Translations under genes and position numbers: made by a program
NCBI GenBank assembly: GCA_001600455.1
Contig: BCKC01000004.1
Location: 2,108,001-2,172,000, forward strand
Direction: 5' to 3'
Origin: Endocalyx cinctus
Lineage: Eukaryota; Ascomycota; Sordariomycetes; Amphisphaeriales; Apiosporaceae
Length of the DNA: 64,000 bases
The notes under the pieces: generated by a model
What the model saw: only the letters and a program-made list of their open reading frames with translations
The model's database searches: none
What the model was told of the DNA's origin: nothing
Part shown: piece after piece, positions 55,816 to 64,000 of the stretch
Numbering within the stretch: the first letter of the stretch is position 1
Layout of the letters: each line of letters starts with the position of its first letter

Positions 55816-58800
55816 ATGGTGAAAGCGTCGCCCTACCCAACCATTCTTTCAACCGACGACACCTTCACAATGCGGCGCCCAAATGAAGACTTGACCGACG
55901 CTTCTCGGAACCTTGAAGAGTCTGTCGGTACACCTGATCCGACTGCCCCGGATATCGATCTTGAGATGACTTTTCCTCACGAAGACGAAGATAGTAGAAT
56001 TTATACCCCGCCCCCACATATCGCCGCCCGATTTTACCGTCCAAGTCAGAATCGTCGAAAGGAGTCCGCTGCTTCATCGCGACGCAACTCTATTTCATCC
56101 GCCCACTCTAGATCCTCGCATGGATTCGGCCAACACGGGGGCCCGCAGAGCAAGTACATCGCTCAGCAGCTGCGTCGTGCCTCTATACTCGAAGATCGGA
56201 AGGCTCGTCTCGCCGACCGAGCCGCTCACGCTGAAAAAGTTCGCTTGAGGGCCGCCCTAGCGAAGACGGTGCATCAGAGAAGCTCCAACTCGGAGGAACG
56301 CGCGCTCGCTGCCGCGCAAGCAAGGGAGAAAAACCTTGCCGAGATCGTGGCTGCCTGCGCGGAAGAGGTCAAGCGGGCAAAACAAGTGGCCGAGAACATG
56401 AAAGAGAAGAGAGAGCAGGAACTACAGAAGCTGAGAGTGCAGATGGAAGAGCGCCTCGCCGATGCGGAAAAGAGACGGGAAGAGCTGCGGAACCGCCAGC
56501 TTGCTAGACGGTCCAGAGCTCAGAGCGCCACCACCAAAAAGCCGGGTGCGGGATCAACATCTTCCGAGGAGGGCGAGACTGAGACGTCAAGCATGATCGA
56601 AGAATCTTCCATGAGCGATGATGTTGCCGCTTCTAAAATAAAATGGTGGTGGCGGGGCGTCGTAAGGGGAAAGGCGGTCCGAGAATTCTCTGATCTAGGT
56701 CTGAGTATAGACAGTGTTAGGGAAACATCTTTTGAAAAGGTGATCGAGCTTCTCGGCCAAGAAAAAGTTCTCCTCGCTACAGCACGAGTTCTTCGTATCT
56801 GTGGGTTAAAGGAAGGAGACGCAGGGTCCGTGGAAGAGATGGCCTCTGTTCGGACTTTCTTAAGTTCCTTCTTGATTTTAGGACACCCGACGCAGGTTCT
56901 AAGCAATAAGGACCACAAAGGAGAACAGGAGCAGGTTGGATCCTCTCAAGGGCAGCCCATCCCTCGTGATGACCTGGCTAATCCCCAGCTACAAGATCTC
57001 GTTGCGAAAGCTCGGGACTTACTTATCTCCTTTGAGAATATTCTGTCGAGATTGACCACAATGAACAATTATACGCCACCGCCGGCGCTAGAAGGTACTC
57101 TCGCAGAAACGTATGCAACATTCTACAACGCTTTCATCGCATGGAAGGCTCGCGATTCCAACGCGCTCATTCAGGTCATGATTTTGCAGTTTGTCGAACT
57201 GGATGCGATCCTCCAGACTGTGAAAGATGATACAGAAGAAGCGGTAACAGAGTCTTATCGCCAGAGCATTAAAGATAATCAGCTCATGCTAATGGTCCGA
57301 ATAAAGAGGCTTGCCGGGGCTCAACAAGGCAAGAAGATGATCTTTGAAGCAGTGAAACAGGCCAGAAAGGCTAGGGCCGCTAAAAAACCGGTTGGAGACA
57401 CGAAGCCACGAGGTGCAGAACATTCACTAGCTCACGAAAATTCCTCCTTGGTGGATCATGCTACAGCCGACCATGTTGTCTCTTCACAGCTACAAACACT
57501 GACCCCGCCTCCTAGCCCGGCCAGTAAAAAAGAGAAACAAGTTCGTCCTCAATCAAACTACCCCCCGATACTCCCGAGTAATCGCGTGATCGTGCACGAG
57601 TTGGCGATTAACCGCGAGTATCGCATTGAGTTTCAACGATTCCAGGAGCAGCACAGGGGACTCATGGAGCCCCTTTTCAAGGATCTACGGTCAGGCCCAA
57701 AAAGCGAGGCAAAAGAATTTCACTATCTAGTGGTTATGGCCAATTATATAAGAGACAGGCTACAGCATCTTGTCAAGGCCGGGACATCAATGCATCACCT
57801 GATTGGCGAGATTCTTGATACCGAAATAGCCCAGCGACAGTTCAAAGCTGGTAGCTTTTCCTACGAGAAATTCTTCTCGTCTATGGGAACGCTATTACCG
57901 AAACTCTGCGCCCCAGTTCGCGATGACGAGGTTAAAGATTTAATCGAAAATAAAATGAGTCAAGGGGATATTGTCGATCGTCTGGAAGCACTCATATCTT
58001 TTATCGATGTAATGCTTTACGACTATTCAAACTACATGCTTCAAGTGGCTGCCCCAGATCTTGTGGAACATGCCTCCTCATACGAGTCTAAAAAGTTTGC
58101 CGACGAGCTGTCAGAAGGTCAGGTCACGTTATCCCGAGCTGAGAGTGCTTGGCGAACTACGCGAAACAAGGTATTTGCGGAAGCTGTTCGCCGTGATCCC
58201 GAAGGTATCAATCATCCACGATCAAGACCCACGCCGGACAAGATATACTGGCAAATGTTGCTGGACGAGTTCACGCAGCCATCGCCTCCAGAAGACACGA
58301 TACCGGAGCCCCTAGCTCTCGATACTAGGCGTCGCACTCGACTAGGTCGTCAGACGCTTCGCATCGTCACGGCAGGTGCCATACTCCTCCAGTGCAAGAA
58401 CATTCTCAAGCGGGACGTGCGGACGCCATGGAAAACCGAAGCAGGTCGGATATTTACCGTGCTTGAATCGATGGATGGCAGCACGAAACCTCTCGCCGAG
58501 TCAACGGCGATCCATGGTATTATGGCAGCGCTTGAAGCCGGGCGTTCTATGCCAGCAGCTACAAAATCACACCTCCAGGCGCTTGTTACGAGAATCTTGG
58601 CGGCCAGTACCGAAGCTAAGCGTGAAAATTCAGAGCCCCGAGAGCCCGTCTTAAGACTTCTGCTTACGCGGATACGAGGGCATATGCTGGCCAGGTTGCA
58701 GGCAGGCTCGGCAAGCGAGAAGGTGAAAGCTACCAATACTGCTAGTGAAAAACTCGCTAGTCTTGGGTTACCTGAATTTGTAGAAAAGGTACGGGAGGTG

Positions 58801-58917
58801 GTTGATGAGATCGCGAGAGTCGGTTTTGTCGACCGAGACACGCATGGGGTGTGGTGGGAAGGCATATCAGAGAAGGTGGAAAAAGACGAATCCGCCAAGA
58901 GGGGGGCCTCCGCATAA
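55816..58917 (+). CDS. TCP11 / Sok1 family protein
   Basis: Member of the T-complex 11 family; yeast Sok1 suppresses loss of protein kinase A, so a role in cAMP/PKA signalling is inferred. Intronless, 1,033 residues from 55816; the in-frame ATG at 55870 (MRRPNEDLTD) is an equally good start. N-terminal 90 residues are disordered, then a long Ala/Glu/Arg-rich coiled coil (about 105-235), a Ser-rich linker, and the TCP11 domain from about residue 275 (KWWWRGVVRGKAVREF) to the C-terminus, with characteristic blocks NREYRIEFQRFQEQH and DVMLYDYSNYMLQVAAPDLVEHA. No membrane segment or signal. The frame is intact over its whole length. Confidence 0.9.
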   Translation: MVKASPYPTILSTDDTFTMRRPNEDLTDASRNLEESVGTPDPTAPDIDLEMTFPHEDEDSRIYTPPPHIAARFYRPSQNRRKESAASSRRNSISSAHSRSSHGFGQHGGPQSKYIAQQLRRASILEDRKARLADRAAHAEKVRLRAALAKTVHQRSSNSEERALAAAQAREKNLAEIVAACAEEVKRAKQVAENMKEKREQELQKLRVQMEERLADAEKRREELRNRQLARRSRAQSATTKKPGAGSTSSEEGETETSSMIEESSMSDDVAASKIKWWWRGVVRGKAVREFSDLGLSIDSVRETSFEKVIELLGQEKVLLATARVLRICGLKEGDAGSVEEMASVRTFLSSFLILGHPTQVLSNKDHKGEQEQVGSSQGQPIPRDDLANPQLQDLVAKARDLLISFENILSRLTTMNNYTPPPALEGTLAETYATFYNAFIAWKARDSNALIQVMILQFVELDAILQTVKDDTEEAVTESYRQSIKDNQLMLMVRIKRLAGAQQGKKMIFEAVKQARKARAAKKPVGDTKPRGAEHSLAHENSSLVDHATADHVVSSQLQTLTPPPSPASKKEKQVRPQSNYPPILPSNRVIVHELAINREYRIEFQRFQEQHRGLMEPLFKDLRSGPKSEAKEFHYLVVMANYIRDRLQHLVKAGTSMHHLIGEILDTEIAQRQFKAGSFSYEKFFSSMGTLLPKLCAPVRDDEVKDLIENKMSQGDIVDRLEALISFIDVMLYDYSNYMLQVAAPDLVEHASSYESKKFADELSEGQVTLSRAESAWRTTRNKVFAEAVRRDPEGINHPRSRPTPDKIYWQMLLDEFTQPSPPEDTIPEPLALDTRRRTRLGRQTLRIVTAGAILLQCKNILKRDVRTPWKTEAGRIFTVLESMDGSTKPLAESTAIHGIMAALEAGRSMPAATKSHLQALVTRILAASTEAKRENSEPREPVLRLLLTRIRGHMLARLQAGSASEKVKATNTASEKLASLGLPEFVEKVREVVDEIARVGFVDRDTHGVWWEGISEKVEKDESAKRGASA

Positions 58918-59783
58918 GATAGAGAAGCCGTGGCTAGGAAACAGGTTTCTACGGGGTGTGATCTTCTTCTGCCTGACTGGGTCGAACCAAGCACATTCCC
59001 GAGGTTTACGGTTAAATTTCTACAGGATGGATCGCATTACTAGGGGACATATATGGGAACTTACTCTGCATGGATCGGATCTCATAGTACCATTTGGTTT
59101 AGGGTATACTCCTTAGGGTTGTGGCGTTCTCGGTGTCTTTTTGCTGGTTTTTGGTGCATGATTAAATCATTCTCAAGGAGGAAATGTATGATATGGGTTG
59201 AGAAGGAGGGATGATGCTCTCTCATCCGATACCTGTTTGCATTGATACTTTTTTTTTTTTTCTTCGGCTTGTATGACATGGGGTTAAATTTATTTTCGGG
59301 GAATTCAAGAGGCTGGTAGCGAGAATAAATAGCGTGGTAACAATTATTATGAGAATCAATCGGTTATATATTTCATATATCAGCTATAATACTTTTTTTC
59401 TCTCTTTTATATTTATACATGCATGGTATTACTGAGTAAATGCGTGGTGATGGATCCATGACATAGACCCGTCAGGCCTATTCATACATTTAAGAAGCAC
59501 GTGATTTCGAGTCAGTGGAGCCACGCGGTGCATGGGCCCTGGCGCGTCTGGTTGCCTTGACTTGCTCTTCTTCTGGTCTTACCTTTAAGCTTGACCATTC
59601 GCATTTGTCTTAAATGCACATTAGAATGTTTATGTTCAAGTCTACTTAGCTATACCTACCTTTAGACGTTGACGGATATCAGAATGTAATTTATAACTTA
59701 CATCCACAAAATTCCAACAAAGGTTTCTTTGTGATTTACTTTCCTACCCTAATTAGCTTCCTAGGTATACGCCTATCGCCGAT
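58918..59783. other. Intergenic region TCP11 to MRE11
   Basis: AT-rich spacer with a poly(T) run at about 59250-59262. It must contain the MRE11 promoter; no motif stands out. Confidence 0.4.
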
Positions 59784-62222
59784 ATGTCCTCGCAGTTTAC
59801 TGGTTCGTTTCTTCTGCAATACGATCTTTTATATTCTTACTAATTTCAGATTATGACAGCTGCGGATAAAATTCGCATCCTCGTGGCTACAGATAATCAT
59901 GTAGGCTACGAGGAGCGTGATCCTATTCGTAGAGATGATAGCTGGAGATCTTTCGACGAGATTATGAATTTGGCCCGAACCCAAGATGTAAGTATTCTTT
60001 GGAACTGTTATTGACAAGATTATTGTTGGTATAACATCGGACTAAACCCATATTTGTATATAGGTTGATATGGTTTTATTAGCTGGAGATCTTTTTCACG
60101 ACAATAAGCCATCTAGAAAAGCGATGTATGAAGTTATGCGCTCTCTTCGTCAAAATTGTCTTGGGATGAAGCCATGTGAGCTTCAGTTCTTAAGCGATGC
60201 GAACGAGGTATTCGCAGGAGCTTTTAGCCACGTGAACTACGAAGACCCGGATATCAACATTTCTATCCCAGTCTTCTCCATCCACGGTAACCACGACGAT
60301 CCAAGCGGGGAGGGTAATTTCTGTTCATTGGATCTATTACAGGTAGCCGGGCTCTTGAATTATTACGGTCGTACGCCACAGGCAGATAATATTGAAATAA
60401 AGCCCGTATTGCTACAAAAGGGCCAGACCAAGCTTGCCTTGTACGGGTTGAGTAACGTGCGTGATGAGCGTCTCTTTCGAACATTCCGAGATCACAAAGT
60501 CAAATGGTTCCGACCGGGTCAGCAGTCAAATGATTGGTTTAACATACTCTCTGTTCACCAAAATCATTATGCGCACACTCCAACCAGCTATCTGCCAGAA
60601 AACATGCTTCCCGAATGGTTAGATCTTGTTGTTTGGGGCCATGAACACGAATGCCTCATCGATCCTACCCATAACCCTCAGACAAGCTTTCATGTTATGC
60701 AACCGGGCTCATCGGTCGCCACATCTTTGGTGCCAGGCGAAGCCGTCGCGAAACATGTTGCTATTTTGACCGTGACGGGAACGGACTTCACAGTCGAGAA
60801 GCATCGGCTGAAGTCGGTCAGACCTTTCCGAATTAGTGAAATTATCTTATCCACCGATAAGCGGTTCAAAGGTCTAGAGAAGAAGAAAGATAACAGGCAG
60901 GAGCTTACGCGAAGGTTGATGCAAGTTGTAGACGAGATGATCGAGGAGGCCAACGCGGAATGGGACTCCCTCCAAGAAGATGACTCCGAAGATAGGGAAC
61001 GTCCTCTACCTTTAATTCGTCTTAAGGTTGAATACTCGGCACCGGAGGGTGGCCAATACGACATAGAGAACCCACAGCGTTTTTCAAACCGATTCCATAA
61101 TAAGGTCGCCAATACCAACGACGTCGTCCACTTCTACCGAAAGAAGAAGCAACAGAGTAAGCACATTTTCCCCCAATAATCTTATTTCTATCGACTTAAA
61201 AAACTAATGCCACGACAGAGAAGATAAAAGCAGATGGAGATCTTCCAGATGAAGAATTGCTTGCTCTATTGGAGGATAATGACGAGATAAAGGTGAAACA
61301 CCTTGTCGAGGAGTTTCTAACTCGACAGAGTGCATCCCTGAAAATTCTCCCACAAGGTCCATTCGGAGATGCAGTTACGCAATTTGTCGACAAATATGAC
61401 AAGAATGCGATGGACCATTTCGTTAGGGACTCTCTCGAGGGGCAGCTCAAGCAAATGCTCTCGTTAGAAGACGACGATGCAGACCTCGAAGATGCTATGG
61501 AGAAATACAAGCAGAAGGTGGAGGCACAGTTCACGGCAGGGACTTTGAAACGTTCGAAGCGACGTGAATACAAGCCAAAGCCTGACGATTGGGATTCAGA
61601 TCTTGATGGACACTGGTTGGATCAGCCGGAGGCCATTGAATATAACCCCGATCCACCAGCAACAGAGAAATCCCAGCCTGCCCAGACAACTAAAGGACGC
61701 GGCCGGAAAGTAGCAGCACCAGTCGCTGTAGACGAAGACGAAGATATGAACGACTTTGACGACGAGACACCCGCCCCAAAATCACGCGGTAGAGGGAAGG
61801 CGGCTGCTCCTGCAGCTCCTAAAGCTAAAGCTAAAGCTGCCACCACAAAATCGGCCACCGTAAAGAAGACAGCAACTACGACGACCCGAGGCCGAAAACC
61901 TAGGACGATATTAGATGACGATGATGACGACGAGGACGAGGACGTAGTGATGGAGGAAGATGAATTCGACCCTCCTCCACCGCCTCCAAAACGCGCGGCT
62001 GCGACTAGAGCAGCAGCGGCTAGATCTCAAACGACGAGATCGCAGGCGCCGAGGGCCACACCGGCCGCAAGTCAAACCAACAAACCACGGCAAACGAGAT
62101 TGAACTTCTCCTCGTCGCAGAAGCCGGCGACACAGAATATGCCGTTAGAAATTAGCGACGACGAGATATCGGACGATCCGTTTGAATCGCTGCCTAGCAC
62201 TCGATCAACTCGCAGACGATAA
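59784..62222 (+). CDS. MRE11: Double-strand break repair nuclease Mre11
   Basis: Nuclease subunit of the Mre11-Rad50-Nbs1 complex (3'-5' exonuclease and endonuclease, Mn-dependent) for break resection and removal of blocked ends. Exons 59784-59802, 59860-59987, 60064-61156 and 61219-62222 join in frame (747 residues). The alternative is a start at the ATG 59853 with no first intron; both give the same protein from TAADKIR on. All phosphoesterase motifs are present: DNHVG, GDLFHDNKPS, GNHDD, HQNH and GHEHE. A capping domain and Rad50-binding region follow. The tail (from about 590) is low-complexity, with Arg-Gly, Ala/Lys and acidic runs (DDDDDDEDED) and closes with PRQTRLNFSSSQKP and RSTRRR, the usual DNA-binding tail of fungal Mre11. 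Confidence 0.95.
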
Positions 62223-62813
62223 TTCCGGACTAAGGGATTGGGGATATGGTTTTTATCTATTTGTATGTCTATTGTATGTTCCGATACTTACTGGACTATG
62301 GGGGAATTATGGAGTGTCTTGCATCGGAAAACCTTACATGGATTCTGCTGTATCTCTGTATATACACTCGATAAGAAGCCCTTTACGTATCCCCTAAGAA
62401 GATGTGGACAGGCAGATATATATTAAGGCATAATAAAAAGGGATCACCCGATCTTGAGCATAACATAACTTTTAAATAACATGATAGATAATCATTCACT
62501 TGACTGTATCAATGCTGTAACTAACATAAGGATATTATATCTTAATGATTAACCATAAAATGACCACGATGTAACATAAAAACGACCAAGTAAAGAGGCA
62601 AAAAACATCCATGTGAGAAGTTGATCTTTCTATTCCAGAGCTTGCTCCGAAAATCCATTGAAGGTAAACAGATAGCCCACCGCCCCGTATATAAACACCG
62701 TCGCAATGTAGCAAATCAATATCTAGTACAGTATTCTATTTACCCAGACGCCTTGCAAAAAAAAAAAAAAACTCCATCATACTCATAACACATTAGATCA
62801 ACTATTCAGCTTT
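62223..62813. other. Convergent spacer MRE11 / UBL-WLM gene
   Basis: About 590 bp, AT-rich, with an A run at 62757-62770. No gene seen. Confidence 0.4.
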
Positions 62814-63926
62814 TCATGAATCTCTAGGTTCGGCAGATTCCTCACCACCAGGTTCCGTCCTTGTCTTCTTCTGTCTATTGAGCCTCTCCTCCGCGGCTTT
62901 AGCTATAATCTCCCTCCTACTCAACGTGACGCCACCAGAATTCGTACTGGCGGTACCCGACGAGGAGGTTCCTCCGGAACTACCGCCTCCGAGAACGAAT
63001 TCCCCGCCGGTCCAGCCGCCGTGATCGTAAGCGACCTCCTCGCTCGGTTCGTAGTAAAAATCCTCGGCGTCGCGCGCGTTCCCGCCTCCGACGGTATGGC
63101 CCCCGCTCTTCCAGTCCGCCTTAGCGACCTCGCGCTCGATCTGATGACAAAGGTCCCAAAATTGGCGATCGTGGGGTCCGTGGACGTTATGCGCGAGCTC
63201 GTGGCACAGCGTGTTCCGAATGGTCTTGTAATCGCGATATCCGTCGTACGCGTCCGTGCGCAGGCGCAGCTCGATGACCTCGCCTCGGTTCCGATTCAGG
63301 CCCAGGATCCGCGTCGTCCCTTCGTGGCTCGACTCCGTGTACGAGAGCGGGTCCATCTCGGTCAGTAGCCCGACGGTGAACTTATGCGACCGCATCGCCT
63401 GCCGGATCCCCGGGTCTCGCGAGAGCCGCTTGAGAAACGCGAGGGACCGTTCCGGGTGCGGAAGCTGCGGGAGCGGTCGCATCGTCATAAACCCGTACTT
63501 ATCGTCGTCGGCGCTACCCCGCGTCGCGTACGCTCGGGGCGCCTTGCGCCGCCTCGCCTCGTCGCGGGAGCGTTCGCGAGATCGGGCCGAGGCCGAAGCA
63601 GCTGCTAGCGAGGCGATCTCCTCGCTCGAGGTCCCGATCAGGGTCACCTTCTTGTCGAGCAGGTCGGTTACCGGACGATCGGCGAACCCGGCGGAGGTCC
63701 GTTTCAGCAGGCCGATCTTCGGGACCATGTATTTCTGGTTGTCGAGCGGGATGAACAGGGTCCGCTGGACTTCTTCGGCGAGGTCGGAGAGCGTCGATGT
63801 TGCGGCGAGGACGAAGACGTGCTCTTTTCCTTGGTGCGTTAGCTTGATGGGGAGGCCGTCGTCGGTTTCGCCGTCGCTGGAGCTCTCCGGATGAGAGTCT
63901 ATTGGATGGTTTTCTTGATCTGACAT
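62814..63926 (-). CDS. Ubiquitin-like/WLM-domain metalloprotease (Wss1-like)
   Basis: Zinc metalloprotease of the WLM (Wss1p-like) family, linked to cutting of DNA-protein crosslinks and SUMO/ubiquitin-marked proteins. Intronless, 370 residues from the ATG at 63926; an upstream in-frame ATG at 63950 would add 8 residues. N-terminal ubiquitin-like fold at about 28-100 (LPIKLTHQGKEHVFVLAA...VTLIGT), a charged Arg/Ala linker, then the WLM domain (about 140-300) with catalytic HELAHNVHGPHDRQF, that is HExxH plus a third zinc His. The Gly/Ser-rich tail ends basic. It resembles the UBL-WLM fusion of fission yeast and plants rather than budding yeast Wss1, which lacks the UBL. It faces MRE11 tail to tail. 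Confidence 0.92.
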   Translation of the reverse strand: MSDQENHPIDSHPESSSDGETDDGLPIKLTHQGKEHVFVLAATSTLSDLAEEVQRTLFIPLDNQKYMVPKIGLLKRTSAGFADRPVTDLLDKKVTLIGTSSEEIASLAAASASARSRERSRDEARRRKAPRAYATRGSADDDKYGFMTMRPLPQLPHPERSLAFLKRLSRDPGIRQAMRSHKFTVGLLTEMDPLSYTESSHEGTTRILGLNRNRGEVIELRLRTDAYDGYRDYKTIRNTLCHELAHNVHGPHDRQFWDLCHQIEREVAKADWKSGGHTVGGGNARDAEDFYYEPSEEVAYDHGGWTGGEFVLGGGSSGGTSSSGTASTNSGGVTLSRREIIAKAAEERLNRQKKTRTEPGGEESAEPRDS

Positions 63927-64000
63927 GGTGGGTTTCCTTGATGCGGTCACTTCTTTTTTTTTTTTTTTTGAAATTATCTTATCGTTTTCAAGATCTACCG
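63927..64000. other. Promoter edge of the UBL-WLM gene
   Basis: Last 74 bp of the window, with a poly(T) run at about 63953-63969 just upstream of the start. Sequence is cut by the window edge. Confidence 0.4.

Overview
The window is nuclear DNA from a filamentous ascomycete (Pezizomycotina, most likely Sordariomycetes; genus not resolvable by eye). Genes are split by short 55-180 bp introns with GTRNGT donors and RCTRAC branch sites. The proteins are typical of moulds (sedolisin, pepsin-like protease, Snt1-type SANT protein, Kcs1, Hsf1), and the spacers are AT-rich with many poly(A)/poly(T) runs. I support 16 protein-coding genes well and one weak candidate. For the spliced genes I worked out exon joins by hand; they keep frame across every junction unless stated.

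Left part (1-19 kb): a secretory and oxidative-enzyme stretch. It holds a pepsin-like aspartic protease (5' end unresolved), a secreted or ER prolyl-4-hydroxylase-like oxygenase, an ER-retained (HDEL) thioredoxin-fold protein that seems to lack the CxxC site, and a nine-exon sedolisin (S53) protease. Then come replication factor C subunit 3, a TauD/TfdA-type dioxygenase, an unrecognised six-helix membrane protein and a Baeyer-Villiger type flavin monooxygenase.

Middle (20-49 kb): mostly core regulators. These are heat shock factor Hsf1, spliceosomal cyclophilin Cwc27 divergent from deoxyhypusine synthase, a disordered unknown protein, a roughly 2,080-residue double-SANT (Snt1/SMRT-like) corepressor, the ALG2 mannosyltransferase and the inositol hexakisphosphate kinase Kcs1.

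Right part (49-64 kb): a 7.3 kb gene-poor AT-rich block, a TCP11/Sok1 family protein, and a convergent pair of DNA-repair genes, MRE11 and a UBL-WLM (Wss1-like) metalloprotease.

Items most worth a second look: a predicted start codon split by an intron (AT|G) in the Snt1-like gene, with an ambiguous 3' end; two GC-AG introns in nearby housekeeping genes; an 8-nt microexon with loss of the redox site in the HDEL protein; an intergenic 10-bp palindrome (TACCTAGGTA) present four times; and the neighbourhoods MRE11/Wss1-like and Snt1/Kcs1. I saw no CRISPR, rRNA, convincing tRNA or intact transposon.
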